In this document: positions 37,884-49,207 of the stretch, one piece after another
Layout: every line of letters begins with the position of its first letter
Numbering within the stretch: the first letter of the stretch is position 1
Origin: Aurantiochytrium sp. KH105
Taxonomy: Eukaryota > Sar > Bigyra > Thraustochytrida > Thraustochytriidae
Length of the DNA: 64,000 nt
Reading direction: 5' to 3'
Assembly: GCA_003116975.1 (NCBI GenBank)
Contig: BGKB01000135.1
Span: 62,001-126,000, forward strand
Program-made: the position numbers and the translations under genes
Notes under the pieces: model-generated
What the model was told of the DNA's origin: nothing
The model's database searches: none
What the model saw: only the letters and a program-made list of their open reading frames with translations

Positions 37884-39447
37884 ATGGGCAACTTCGTGAC
37901 GTGAGTTTGCGGCGGCGCGGCGGCGATGATGATGATAGGAGAACGAAGATTGGGCCAGCGCAGACGCCGCGAGCTGGCGCGCGACGCCGCGCCGCGCCGC
38001 GCGGCGCCGCGCTGCGCTGCGCTGCGGCCGCGGGCGAGGGAGGGCGAGGGAAGGCGAGGACGAAGGCTAACGCGAGACGCGGGAAACGGCGGTGCGTGAG
38101 TGCGTGCGCAGCGGAGGGCCGAATGAGGCCGTCGTCAAGTCCGGGTTCTCCGGGACCAAGGTGGCCGTGGGGCGCACGACGTTCAAGCTCTGGATTTGCC
38201 AGCAGGTGGCGCGGCTGCCGCTGGAGCTCATGACGATCGAGATCAACTCGGAGCAGGCGGAAACGGCCAAGGGCGTCCGTGTCCGTGTCCGTGCCGTCGC
38301 GCAGGTCAAGGTGAGCGCGTGGCATATGAGCGAGAGCGGCACGCGCGGCGAGCTCGACGAGGCGAGCATCCTGCTGGCCGCGCAGCATTTCCTGGGGGAC
38401 TCGGAGGACCAGATCGCAAGCGCGCTGCAGCGCACGCTGGAAGGCCACCAGCGCCAAATCCTGGGCACGCTGACGGTGGAAGAGCTGTACAAGAACCGTT
38501 CTGCGTTTTCGGAAAAGGTCAAGGAGCACGTCTTGGACGATTTGCGCGCGATGGGCTACGGACTGGCCTCGTACGTGGTGCAGCAAGTGGACGACGCGAA
38601 CGATTACATGGTGAGTTTGGGCGTGACGCAGACGGCGATCGTGAAGCGCGAGGCTGCCGAGGGTTCCGCCAAGAACGAGGCCGAGGCGCGCAAGCGCGTG
38701 GCTGCGTACAAGGCCGATGCGGACATGGCGGAGGCGATTGAGTTCCAGCGCGCGCACGTCGCGGTGAACCAGCAAAAGGAGGCTGAGGCGGAGTCGGATC
38801 GTGACCTGCACTTGAAGCGGGCAGCGTACGATCGTGAGGTGAATCAAGCGCAGGCGGAGGCGGAGAGCGCGGGGCCTATTGAGGAGGCGCGGCAGCAGCA
38901 GAGCATTGTGCGCGAGAACACGCGGCAGCTCCAGGTTGAGGAGTCGATCAAGCTGGAGATTGCGGACCAGATTGTGGAGCGCACGAAGAAGGAGAAGGAG
39001 GGCGAGTCGCTTGCGCGCCTTTTGGAGGAGCAGAACCACGCCAAGTCGATCACGGTGATTGCCAAGGCGGAGGCCGACAAAGTGCGCGCCTTGGGCGAGG
39101 CTGAGGCGGATGTGGTTCGTCTCAAGGGTGAGGCCGAGGCAAAGGTGCTCGAGACCAAGGCGGAGGCGTACAAGCAGTTTGGCGAGGCCGCAGTGGTGCA
39201 GATGATCGTGGAGCAGTTGCCTGAGTTGGCGGCCAAGATTGCGGAGCCGCTCTCCAAGACGGAGAAGATGGTCTTTGTTTCCTCGGACGGCAATGCTGCG
39301 TCGGGGTTCACGGGCGACGTAACGCGCATGATTGGTCAGCTCCCGAATGCGGTGCATGGCCTTACAGGCTTTGACATGATTGAGGCCGTCAAGCGTCTTG
39401 CGGATAGTCAGGACCAACACGGTGCGCGCAAGAAGAACACCATCTAA
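37884..39447 (+). CDS. FLOT: Flotillin/reggie, spliced 17-nt first exon
   Basis: Flotillins are SPFH-domain proteins on the cytosolic face of membranes that oligomerise into microdomains used in endocytosis and signalling. Exon 1 (37884-37900) encodes MGNFV plus two bases of Thr. The intron 37901-38111 has donor GTGAGT, CTAAC at 38067-38071 and acceptor GCGCAG. Exon 2 (38112-39447) gives ...TGGPNEAVVKSG, so the joined start matches the conserved flotillin N-terminus MGNFVT-GPNEA. The total is 450 residues: an SPFH domain to about 200, then a long Glu/Ala heptad-rich coiled coil (EAEADVVRLKGEAEAKVLE). The N-terminal Gly could be acylated. A single-exon reading from 38092 gives a wrong start. 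Confidence 0.93.
37901..38111 (+). other. Intron of the flotillin gene
   Basis: 211 bases, GTGAGT...GCGCAG, phase 2, CTAAC branch site 40 bases before the 3' end. It contains a GC-rich repetitive stretch. Confidence 0.85.
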
Positions 39448-39524
39448 CATCATATCTTTTTCAAACGATTAATAATCTCGAACATCTTTCCTTTCTCCGT
39501 TGATTCAATTCGAATGTTGACGAT

Positions 39525-40510
39525 TAGCTTGGAGCAGTTGTTGTACAATCGGAAAATTTGAAGTATAAAAAATAGGATTGCGGTGAGATTGCCCAAGAAA
39601 AAGAAGAGCAAGAGATTTGTAGCTCTCCGTTTGACCTCGTCTGTATTGCCTACTAGAAAGAATGATCTTGGTCGACATGATTTGAGCAGTTGTTGTACGA
39701 GGGAAAAATAAGTCGGATTGCGGCAAAAGTGCTCAGGAAAAAGAAGAATAAGAGATTTGTAGCTCTTCGTTTGACCTCGTCTGTATTGCCTACCAGCACG
39801 AATGTCGTAAGGAGATTAGCTTTGAATGTTGGTGTTCGAGGGTAAAACAAGTCAGATTGCGGCGAAAGTGCTCAAGAAAAAAGAAGAACAAGAGATTGAT
39901 AGCTCTCCGTTTGACCTCATCTGTATTGCTTACCAGCCACAATGACGTAATGAGATTAGCTTTGAGCAGTTGTTGAACAAGGGAAACCAAAAATAGGATT
40001 GCGGCGAGAGTGCTCAAGAAAAAGAAAAACAAGTGATTTGTACTACAGCTCTCCGTCGAGCATCGTCTGTATTGCCTACCAGCAAGAATGCCCTGGCGAC
40101 GTGCTTTGGGCAGTTGTTGTACAAGGGAAAACTAAAAATAGGATTGCTGCGAGAGTGCTCAAGATAAAGAAGAACAAGAGATTGATAGCTCTCCGTTTGA
40201 CCTCATCTGTATTGCCTACCAGCCAGAATGACGTAACGAGATTAGCTTTAAGCAGTTGGTGTTCGAGGGTAAAACAAGTCGGATTGCGGCGAAAGTGCTC
40301 AAGAAAAAAAGATGAATAAAAGATTGATAGCTCTCCGTTTGACTTCATCTGTATTGCCTACCAGCACGAATTTCGTAAGGAGATTAGCTTTGAATGTTGG
40401 TGTTCGAGGGTAAAACAAGTCAGATTGCGGCGAAGTGCTCAAGAAAAAAGAAGAACAAGAGATTGATAGCTCTCCGTTTGACCTCATCTGTATTGCCAAC
40501 CAGCCAGAAT
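39525..40510. repeat. AT-rich tandem array, seven units of about 140 bp
   Basis: The anchor CTGTATTGCC, or a one-base variant, recurs at 39641, 39781, 39921, 40067, 40207, 40349 and 40488, so the spacing is 139-146 bp. Each unit also carries an AAGAAAAAGAAGA-like purine run and GATTAGCTTTGA. Two sequence types exist (TTGTTGTAC versus TTGGTGTTCGAGGG), and units 2-3 match units 6-7 most closely, suggesting a duplicated block of about 567 bp. The array is much more AT-rich than its surroundings. Confidence 0.9.
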
Positions 40511-40511
40511 G

Positions 40512-40913
40512 TCATAGGTCAGCTTGCTTCGAGCAATTGCACAAAGTAATAAGTAGCTCTGCACCGAGTCTCTCAGGAGAAGGAAAACAACAATAGAGAA
40601 ACTCGTCAGGAGGTTCTTCTTGGGCGCCCCAGACGATACTTGGCGAAGAATTAGCAAGGCGCAGTGCGATGCCCTGATCCTCTTTTAACCCCTCCAAAAA
40701 TCTGTAGCTCTGCGTCAAAACTCGTCCAAGGCGCTTCGAACAGGCTTCCGCGTCAAGTTCCTGAGAATCAGCCTCTGCGACAAGGTTTTTACGTTGGGAG
40801 CTTCGAAATGAGACTACCTGGAGCGTTCGACTCTTGATGAGGTATACTCTCTGGGATGCAGGCCTCGAGTCGCACCGACTGGCGCTTGCGAAGAAACGAC
40901 CTTTGGGTGATTT
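40512..40913 (-). CDS. 3'-terminal exon of an unknown reverse-strand gene
   Basis: A reverse-strand frame open from a plausible acceptor (TTGTCAG, before 40913) to TGA at 40512, 133 codons with coding-like composition: RVYLIKSRTLQVVSF, EADSQELDAEAC, YRFLEGLKEDQG, SIVWGAQEEPPDEFLYCC, ending CNCSKQADL. There is no ATG in frame, so at least one upstream exon is missing. It may lie near 41190-41270, where another coding-like reverse frame ends at a GTGCGG donor-like site. The product is unknown. The last codons resemble part of each unit of the adjacent tandem array. Confidence 0.45.
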   Translation of the reverse strand, partial: KSPKGRFFASASRCDSRPASQRVYLIKSRTLQVVSFRSSQRKNLVAEADSQELDAEACSKRLGRVLTQSYRFLEGLKEDQGIALRLANSSPSIVWGAQEEPPDEFLYCCFPSPERLGAELLITLCNCSKQADL

Positions 40914-41486
40914 CTGACAACTTCAAGGAAACAGACTGATTTTCGGAGGACAAGCTTTGTGCGCGCCGAGCGAGCGTTCGACTGGCTTGCTTTTCGCGAT
41001 GCCCATCCGCACTGGCCTTTGCTTTGTTCAATTCTGTGCCCGCAGCTGCACGTATTCTCGCAAGCAGTGGCACCCAAGCCTGGCGACTGACTAAGATGCC
41101 AAGTGTCCCCACTGCCATCTGCCTCGAAACGGTACGCCTAGGACCTCGTAAGCCCTACTCCGCAAACAGCGTTTAGCCTCCCGCACCTCGAAAGATGTTG
41201 CAGTGGAGCTTGAAGGCTCGCGTCCCCCTCGATCGAAAATTACACCCACACAGCCACCAAAAAAAAACTGCAATCGATCGATCCATCATTCACATCAATC
41301 GATGAATCGATCGCACCGCGGCTGTGGCCGAAGTGCAGCGAGCCAACTTGCCACTGGCAGACGTGGCAGACGCGCAGCCGCAGCCGCTGCCGGCGGTGGT
41401 GGCCACAGCGGCATCATCGAGATTTCTCCTGTTCTTCTTCTCGGCGCAGGAGGTGTGGGGTTAGTTTTTTTGCGATCAAGCCACAC

Positions 41487-41523
41487 CAATAGAAGACGCG
41501 ACGTAGCGTCGCGTCTTCTATTG
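41487..41523. repeat. Perfect 17-bp inverted repeat with 3-nt loop
   Basis: Arms 41487-41503 and 41507-41523 are exact reverse complements (core AGAAGACGCGACG) around the loop TAG. The transcript of either strand would form a strong hairpin. Function unknown. Confidence 0.9.
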
Positions 41524-42191
41524 CATTCCACCTCGCCCGACTTCGCGGCAGGCTTCGGCCCTCGTCGCGAGTGTGGACAGACGCCAGCCATCTACCCGGC
41601 CGCATGCCCGGAGAATCACGCCCGGGCCAGCACCTGCGGCCGGCTGCGCTGTGCTGCGCTTTGCTGCAGTGCACAGTGCTGTGCACGGGGCCTGGCGCCG
41701 CGCGCGGAGAATAAACAAACAAACGAACAAACAAACAAAATATGATCTTTGGCAGGCCCGCCCTGGTGAGTCACTGCGAAACCATGCTGTCTCGACGAAA
41801 AAGCTGGCAGAGGCTGGCTCGTCCCAGGTCTCCTTGCAGCAGGTGAGGCCGGCCGTCATCACCGGCGCGTTGTCCTCGTCATCGCCGCGCTCCTCTCGTC
41901 TCAGGCAGCAGCGTATGCTGCCACGAGGCGTCACGACCAGACTCAGGATGACATCAACCAGCCAGATGACATGACGCGGCGCAGGCAAAGACGGTGTTGC
42001 GAGCAAGCCCTCCGGAACAGGCAAAGCTTCACAAGCGATTCACAGTTCGCCCTTGTGTTCTTGCGAGCGAGACCGCCCCCATCGTCCCGCGCTTCTGCTT
42101 CTGCGGCGCGTTGACTTCGACCGACCAAGCGAGTGCAACTTGAACTGATAAAAGCAAGCAAGCAAGCAAGCTTGAGCAAGCCTGGCCGTGT

Positions 42192-42236
42192 GAGGCCAAG
42201 GCGAGGCCAAGGCGAGGCCAAGGCGAGGCCAAGGCG
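42192..42236. repeat. 12-bp tandem repeat (GAGGCCAAGGC)
   Basis: Four near-identical GAGGCCAAGGC-type units. Confidence 0.85.
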
Positions 42237-44472
42237 CGCCGGAGGCACGGCCCGGGAAGCCCTTGTTTGGCCGCAGGGCCGTGACACCCTTCGTTCGGCC
42301 ACGCGGCTGTCTACAGTTGCAGTTGCAGCCGGCGGGTGCGGGAGAGAGCGAGGGCGCGCCGCATCATCATCGAGCGCTTGGTTGCTTGGTTGCTTGGTCG
42401 GTCGCATCATCGATCGAGTGAGCGCATCGCGTTGCTTCGCGTTGCCTTGCCTTGCATCACTGCCATGCGGAGCAGGCTCCACCGTCGCCACGGCTGTGGA
42501 GCTTTATCGCGGCCCCCGCGCCGCCCATCACGCGCTCGAGATTCCTGGCGAGAGACCTTGGGACGGGCGGGATGGGAGTACGGGACCGGGATGCTGGAAG
42601 CAAGCGAGAGGCAATGCACCGGTGAGGAGGAGCGGGCGAGAAAGTCTTGCGAGGCATCGCAGTCGTGCGCGCTCTGCACGCTCTGCAGGCCTGCACGCTC
42701 TGCAGGCCTGCACGCTCGCACGCTCGCGAGACTTGGTGAGAGAGGGGGGAGAATATTAAAGTGTGAGAGACCGCGGTCGTCTTGCAGTCGCTCGTTACAT
42801 ATTGCTTGCTCTTGTTGTTGCTCTTGCTCTTGCAGATCATTGCATTGGACGGCGTGTACGCTTGATTAACGGCCGAAAAACGAGAGGGAGGGAGGGAGGG
42901 AGGAAGAGGGTCTTTTGCGTCCGACGAGCCCCGGCGTTCCGGGGCCTGGCTGGCCGCTGCCGGTCGATCGGCGAGCCGGGAGAAATGGCCGGTCGATCGG
43001 CCGGCAAGTCGGCCTCGCGATGCTGGCTGGGTTTTCCTCGTTGCGCTCCTTGCTCTTGGCCGGAGCAGGAGCGACTGCGACTGCGACTGCGTCTGCGACT
43101 GCGAGCGCTGCGACCAGCGACCCGCGTCTTCAAAATGAACCCACGCGCTCCAGCAAAGTCATGCGCGGCGAGGCACCTCCACAGTCTAGCCCACACTTTG
43201 GCTACTGTGAAGCAGGCTTCGTTGGTTGGCTCCACGACAGCTTTGTCTCGCGCCCAGACAAAGAAGCGCAGCAGACGAGGCAGGCAAAGAGTCGAGACCT
43301 CTGCAGCAGCGCGCACGTCCTGCACGCTCGCATGCATGGCTGGAGGAAAGCCCGGGGCAGTGACTCATTGCACGTTTTCCGGTCGGCCAGCGGCTACTGC
43401 AGCCCGCCCAGCCTATCCTGGTCCTGACCGGAGAGTGAGCGAGCAAGCAAGCGAGCGAAAGCCACCCTCCACAGTCCGCTTCACTGTCACAAGCTGTGTC
43501 ATCCGACAGGGCGTAGCTAGCGGCTTCCCGGCATCCCCGCAGCCGTCGCCGCGCGCCCTCACAGGTCAGCGGCGGGGCGGACCTGACCTGCGTTCGCGCG
43601 CCCTCCTGAGCGACCTGCGAGGCCACCGCGGCGCTATCACGACTTGCCTTGCAGACAGCGCAGCGCATCGATCCACCCGTCCATTGGTCCATCAGTCGCT
43701 CGGCCACCGCGAAGACTTTCTCAACGCGCACGCACCTCACGTCTGCCGGCACATGCCGAGCCGTACTGTGCTGTGCTGCGCGCCTGTGACTCGTCGGCCA
43801 TCTAGCTCGCTGCTGCTGCTGCTGCTGCAAGAAGAAAGAAGAGCACGCTCCATCCCCCTCTCCATCACGCCGGCGCGGCGTGCATCACTGCATGCTGATC
43901 ACGACCGCGTCCTCTCCATCACGACCGCGGTCACGGCCGCCCGCCCGTGCGCCGCGCCGCGCCGCTCTCTCTCTCTGCGCGGCGGCTCGCCTGCGTCCCT
44001 TCGTCCTTGCGTCGACCACGGGCCCGCGGAATCAGCCGCCGTGCCGAGCGAGGCCCGCGCCGGGGCCCGGGCAGCAGGGCCCCTCCCTCGCCAGCACGGT
44101 CCTTGCGATCTGCTCGGTCTCGAGCTGTTCAATCATTCTGCAATGCAATCTTTATGCAATGCAGCGGGCAGCTGGCTGGCTGCTGCTCGCAGCCTGCAGC
44201 TGCTGCTGCGTCTGGCTGCATGCATGCATGCGTGCGTCCGTGCGTCTGTCTCGCTCTCTCGCTCTCCCTCCCTCTCGCATCCCTCTCAGCGCGCAGGTCG
44301 CGCCGAGCACAGCGTGGGAGGCGCGCAGAAGACGCTACTCCGCTCCGCGCTGCCCGAGCCGAACTCGGGCGGAGAGAGGCGCGGAGAGTGGGAGGGAGAG
44401 GGAGAGGAGGGCGCCGACCGACAGCCAACCGACCGACCGACCGATTGAGCGGCCGATCGGCCGACCGGAAGG

Positions 44473-44496
44473 CAGGCAGGCAGGCAGGCAGGCGGC
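44473..44496. repeat. (GGCA)n microsatellite
   Basis: About six GGCA units. Confidence 0.8.
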
Positions 44497-45746
44497 CAGG
44501 CCTCGAAGGCGCAAGAGGAGGGAAGGGAAGGTTAGGGAACGAAGCCAAGGATCGAGAATGAGCGAATGGCGCGCGTGTGTGTGTGTCTGTGGCCGCCCTC
44601 ACAGCTTGCTCCCCACACCAATCGCCGCCGCCGCCACACCACCGCAGGCAGGCCGCGCTTCGCAACTGAGGAGAAGGTGTGGGGAGGCGAGTGCCCGCCA
44701 GCCAGGTGAGCTCTCCCCTCCTCTTCTGCTCCGCCCGTCTCTTCCCTGCTGGCCGCGGAGGCTGGCCCCCGGCCGTCTGCGAGCCTGCCGCCGGCAGCGG
44801 CCGTGGCCAGGCCTGGATTCTGTGGAAGATTCCGCCGCGACACGAGCCGCGGCCGCAGCTGGCCAGCAGCAGCAGCAGCAGCAAGATCTTGCGAAGTCCT
44901 TCGGTCACTGAGCGACCACTGCGAAGATTTGGAAAAAGAAAAAAAGATAAGATTCGAATGGTTGAGGCCAATCAAATCGACCTCTTGCGGATCCTCCCGC
45001 GCACTGCACGGACGCGCCCCGCCGCGCAGCCGCCCCAGTGGCCGACCTCCCTCTCCTCCTCCTCGCTCTCCTCCTGCGCTGCTTCAGGTTTTCCTTCTTG
45101 CCTTGGCGACGAACCAGCCAAGCCACCCGCCAGGAGGAAGGAGCTGCCCTGCTGCCAAAACGGCGCAAGGGTCGAGCGAGCGAGCGATTCCGAGCAACGC
45201 GCACCATGAATGCAAAGCCTCGCAGCACGCGCGCTTCCATCGCTCTCCGTCTCGCTCCTCCTCTCCCTCCGCCCGTGGTCGCAGTCGGTCTGTCCTGCGT
45301 GGATCTATCGACCGGTCGAGCGTCGGATCGATCGGCCAACAGCTTTTCGCCCTCTCACAGGCGCCGCAGGAGCGCGCGGGGCCTGGTCTGGGTCGCGCCG
45401 ACGCCGCTGCTTGCAGTGCAGCTGGTCAGCTGGCTGGCTGTATGTATGGCTGCAGGAGAGCAGCTGCGAGCCAAGCAAGAGCCGTGGACCGCCGGCAGGA
45501 AAGAAGCTGCGCGGCGAGTGAGCTCCTTGCTTGCTTGCTTCGGAGTGCTTGCCCGCCGCCGCTGTCTGTCCTTCGCGGCTCGACTTGCCTTGCACTGACC
45601 GGGCCTGACCAGCGACGCGCCCTCTCTCGGCGGCCCCACAGGTGCGGCCGCCACTGGCGGGCTTCTTTGTCGGTCAGGTTGTGCGCCGCCCCGCGTCGGC
45701 CAGCCGCGACTCGGCCCTCCCGCGCCGTGCAGAGCGGCCTGCATCA

Positions 45747-45774
45747 AGCCAGCCAGCCAGCCAGCCAGCCAGCC
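45747..45774. repeat. (AGCC)n microsatellite
   Basis: Seven AGCC units, 30 bp before a TGTC array. Confidence 0.85.
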
Positions 45775-45803
45775 ATGTCTGTCAGTGGTGGTGGCTGCAA
45801 GCC

Positions 45804-45869
45804 TGTCAGTCTGTCTGTTTGTCTGTCTGTTTGTCTGTCTGACTGTCTGTCTGTCTCTCCGTCTGTCCT
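45804..45869. repeat. (TGTC)n/(TGTT) microsatellite
   Basis: Imperfect TGTC run with TGTT interruptions. Confidence 0.85.
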
Positions 45870-46100
45870 GTCCTGCTCTTTCCCAGTCTCCGTTCTCCCT
45901 ATCTCCCTCAGCCCTCGCGTCCCCTCAGTATCGGGGTCTGCCTGTTGGTCTTCCGCGCGAGAACGGGAGAGGAGGAAGCCTCACAAATGCCGTCTCAGGC
46001 GGGCGGGCGGGCGGTGCGCTGCGGGGCCCTTGCCAAGTGTGGATTCTTGCGGTCGTCCCGATAAGACCACTCCAGCGCTGCGCGGCGCGAGGGAGCCAAT

Positions 46101-46126
46101 CAAGCAAGCAAGCAAGCAAGCAAGCC
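46101..46126. repeat. (CAAG)n microsatellite
   Basis: About six CAAG units. Confidence 0.85.
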
Positions 46127-46184
46127 GCCGCGGCGGTCCGACCGTGTGATGCACCGCGGCCCAAGCACCGACCTGGCTGACCGC

Positions 46185-46229
46185 CGTGCGTGCGTGCGTG
46201 CGTGCGTGCATGCGTGCGTGCGTGCGTGC
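46185..46229. repeat. (GTGC)n microsatellite
   Basis: About eleven GTGC units with one GCAT interruption. Confidence 0.85.
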
Positions 46230-47390
46230 TTTCGAGGCCAACAGCCACCATGGCCAGCCACCAGCCTATCATGCATACATGCATGACTCGCATGCGTGCA
46301 CTGCCGCGGCGGCGTTCGCAGTGGGTGGCCCCGTCTGTTCGGGCCCACGCGTCTGCACCGCACCGCACCACACCGCACGCACTTGCGAAGGTGTGGGAGA
46401 TCGAAAAAACCTGCAAGACCCCTTGACTTCCGCAGTGTCGGCAGTGCGCCACTGTCGCTCAAGGTGCGGCCCTCTCGGCGCGCGCAAAATTTGGCCCCGG
46501 CCGGTCTCGCCCACAGAGGTCAGGCCGGGCCTGGCTCAAAGCAGGCGGCCCAGAGACAGCGCCGCCGCCCCGCGTCCGTCTCGCCCTCCTGCTCCGCTCC
46601 TCTCGGCTCCGCTCCGCCCTGCTCTGCCCTGCTCTGCTCTGCTCTACTCGTTCCTGCTCTTTCCTGCGCCGATGCCGCGCCTCCGAGCCTCCGAGCGCGG
46701 GCGCTGCGTTCCTCCGGGCTCCTCCGTCGCTGCACGGCCCCCTCCTCCTGCCTCGGCGTCCCCGCTAAAAGAAGCAGCCCTCCCTTCCTCCTCCCTCTCT
46801 GCTTGGCAACGCGCTTCTCTCCCGCCGCTCTTCCGATCGAGCCTCGCGCGGCACGCTCGGACCAAAGATCTCTCCCGCGCAGCGTACCGAGGCGCCCGTG
46901 CCGCCTGGCTGGCAGCACCGCGCATCCATCGCTCGCTCGCTCGCTCGCTCGCTCGATCGATCCCTCGCTGCGCGTGCGTGCCCTGCTCCTCCGCCGGACC
47001 GACCGACCGCCCGCCCGCGCTCAGTCAGCGGCTCGGACGCGCGACAGCGAGCCGCCTGGCCGAGCTTCTCGAGCGCAGGACGCCGAGCCCGCGGCATCTC
47101 CAGCCCTGCCACTGCGGCTGCGTGCGCGCCCCGCCTCGCAGCCGCTCGCCGGGAAGCCAGGGACCGCCCACCTGCGAGCGCAGCAGCAACCTGGCAAAGC
47201 GACCGAGTCTGGTCGGGTCGCATCGCGTCGCGTCGCGTCGCGTCGCAGAGAGCCTAGAGTAGTGCAGAGTAGAGCAGAGTAGTGCAGAGTAGACTAGAGT
47301 AGCCTGACAGACAGACAGACGAACCTCGGCAAGGGCCCGGACCTGCCACGTCGACGTGCCTGCCTCCCTGCCTGCCCGAACGGCCGCCCT

Positions 47391-47411
47391 CTCTGTCTGT
47401 CTGTCTGTCTA

Positions 47412-47445
<34 letters not shown>
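47391..47445. repeat. (TGTC)n microsatellite
   Basis: TGTC run with one TATT interruption; second such array in this region. Confidence 0.85.
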
Positions 47446-47657
47446 CTGCTGCTGCGAGAGGGAGGAGAGAGGGGGAGGGAAGGTGAGCGAGAGGGAACTA
47501 ACTCCTGGAGAGGACACGAGGAGCGAGGGCGGGTCCGCGGTCAAAAAGGGCCTGGTCTCCCGCAGCTCCACTGGAAACGCTGCGGGAAAATGGCGGCGCA
47601 GAGGCGCCGCAGGGCTCGCGGTTTGCTTAGCTATTTGTCTGTTTCTCTGCAGGAAGG

Positions 47658-47658
47658 C

Positions 47659-47697
<39 letters not shown>
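47658..47697. repeat. (TGGC)n microsatellite
   Basis: Ten TGGC units. Confidence 0.85.
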
Positions 47698-48855
47698 TCC
47701 CGCGCGAGAGTGCGCACGCAGCCTCCCTAGCTAACCGACGCCGCGGCCGCGAGTCTGCCCTGCCACCGCTGGAGCGTGGGCGGCTTGTTTTCTTTCTTTC
47801 TCCTTCTTCCTCGCTTCCTATCTCTGCAGTTTGCTGCAGTGAAGCGCCGCGGGATGAAATCGCGCCTCCACGCCTGGCTCTCGCAGAGTTGCCTTCCCCT
47901 CCGTTGGCGGGTAAAATTGTCCGGCCAGCAAGCTCTCTCTCTGTCTGTTCAGGTCTGTCTCTGCACACGCCCCCGCCTGCCCCAGTGAAAAGTGGGGTGG
48001 AGGAGGAGAGAAAAGAAAGAAAAGAATGAAACGGAGGGCGCGCAACCGCCCGGCCGATGCCGAGGTCCCGGCAACCAGTGGCAGCCAGATGCGACACCTC
48101 TCAAGAGCCCGTGACGCGACGCGAGGACGGAACGGGGATTCCAATCCTGCCACCTTGACTGACCAACAGCCACATGGCAACTGCAAGCAGTGCAGCCTCT
48201 GCTGCCTCACCCTCTCAGCTCGCAAACAAGAGAAAAGAAGTCGCGTCGATGCCTCTTTCTTTGCCCTACCTCACAGCGCGCCGCCTGGCACCTTCCCAGC
48301 CAGCCTGCGATCGACTGCGGGGCCCTCGCCCTCGCGCGCGCAGGCCGCGAGCCGCCCACAGCGCTCCAGCTTGCGCGGCGGCGCGACAGTGGACCAGGAA
48401 TCGCGAGACCCCGCCTCCACTGGGAAGCGGCCTCCGTGCGGCGGCTTCCTCCGGGGGCGGATGGATTTAACGGCGGCCCGGTGCCCGCAGCGTGAGAGCG
48501 TTTCGTCCGCGCCATCCAGTGCGCCACTGAGATACTCGCGGAGCTTCCCCGCATGGCTGGCGGGTTTTTTCGCCGGCTGCCGAAGCCTGGCGGCGCGCGC
48601 GTCTTCCAGCCAGCCTGCCGCCGGGCCAACTGGCCAGCCGGGGGCCGACCCGCGCCGGAGACGGGGACCGATCCATCGATGGATCGCCAGGGTCGATTGA
48701 TCGAGCAGGCCGCCTGCGTTCGTTCGCGGCGCCGGTTCGGTCAATGGCACCGGGCTGCACGCAGGCTGCTGCGGCTGCAGGAAGGAGCTGCGTACCTTCT
48801 CGGCCTGGCTGGCTGGCAGCCTGGACGGCGGCCAGCGCGCAAGCGTGTCCGTCGC

Positions 48856-48911
48856 GAGGCCAGGCCAGGCCAGGCCAGGCTAGGCTAGGCTAGGCCAGGC
48901 CAGGCCAGGCT
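48856..48911. repeat. (CCAGG/CTAGG)n pentanucleotide repeat
   Basis: AGGCC/AGGCT units, about eleven copies, followed directly by an ACAGG-type run. Confidence 0.85.
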
Positions 48912-48962
48912 GAGGACAGGACAGCACAGGACAGCACAGGACAGGAGACAAGGTGCTGGCGG

Positions 48963-49018
48963 CAGTGCAGTGCAGTGCAGTGTAGTGTAGTGCAGTGTAG
49001 TGCAGTATCGTGCAGAGT
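48963..49018. repeat. (AGTGC/AGTGT)n pentanucleotide repeat
   Basis: About eleven 5-bp units with C/T variation. Confidence 0.8.
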
Positions 49019-49156
49019 GCGCCGGCGCATCGCCATCGGTTAAATGGATCAAATTGTGAACGAATGCGGAAGCGTATTGGGAAGAAGACCTGCGCCCTGC
49101 TTTTGCGCTTGGGCCTTTCTTTTCCGCCCTGCTGGCTGATCGCAGTCGCCTCATTC

Positions 49157-49174
49157 GTCCATCCATCCATCCAT

Positions 49175-49207
<33 letters not shown>
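49157..49207. repeat. (CATC)n microsatellite
   Basis: About twelve CATC units. Confidence 0.9.

Noticed and set aside
37696-39453. Long reverse-strand frame opposite flotillin (585 codons)
   Set aside because: Leu/Arg/His-rich antisense reading of the flotillin coiled coil; no family features.
39505-40500. Small reverse-strand frames inside the tandem array as genes
   Set aside because: They repeat the same peptide of about 47 residues because the DNA repeats; unit lengths of 139-146 bp break the frame.
40735-41118. Frame starting at ATG 41118 joined to the 40.5-kb exon by a 43-nt intron
   Set aside because: The intron would be too short, and a third frame reads straight through 40512-40913 without it.
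42763-44448. 561-codon forward frame in the gene-poor region
   Set aside because: Low-complexity Arg/Ser/Ala, overlapped by equally long frames on both strands, no domain.
44803-47262. Long forward frames (44803-46149 and 46186-47262)
   Set aside because: They translate microsatellites into Cys/Leu/Ser runs and lack any coding signature.
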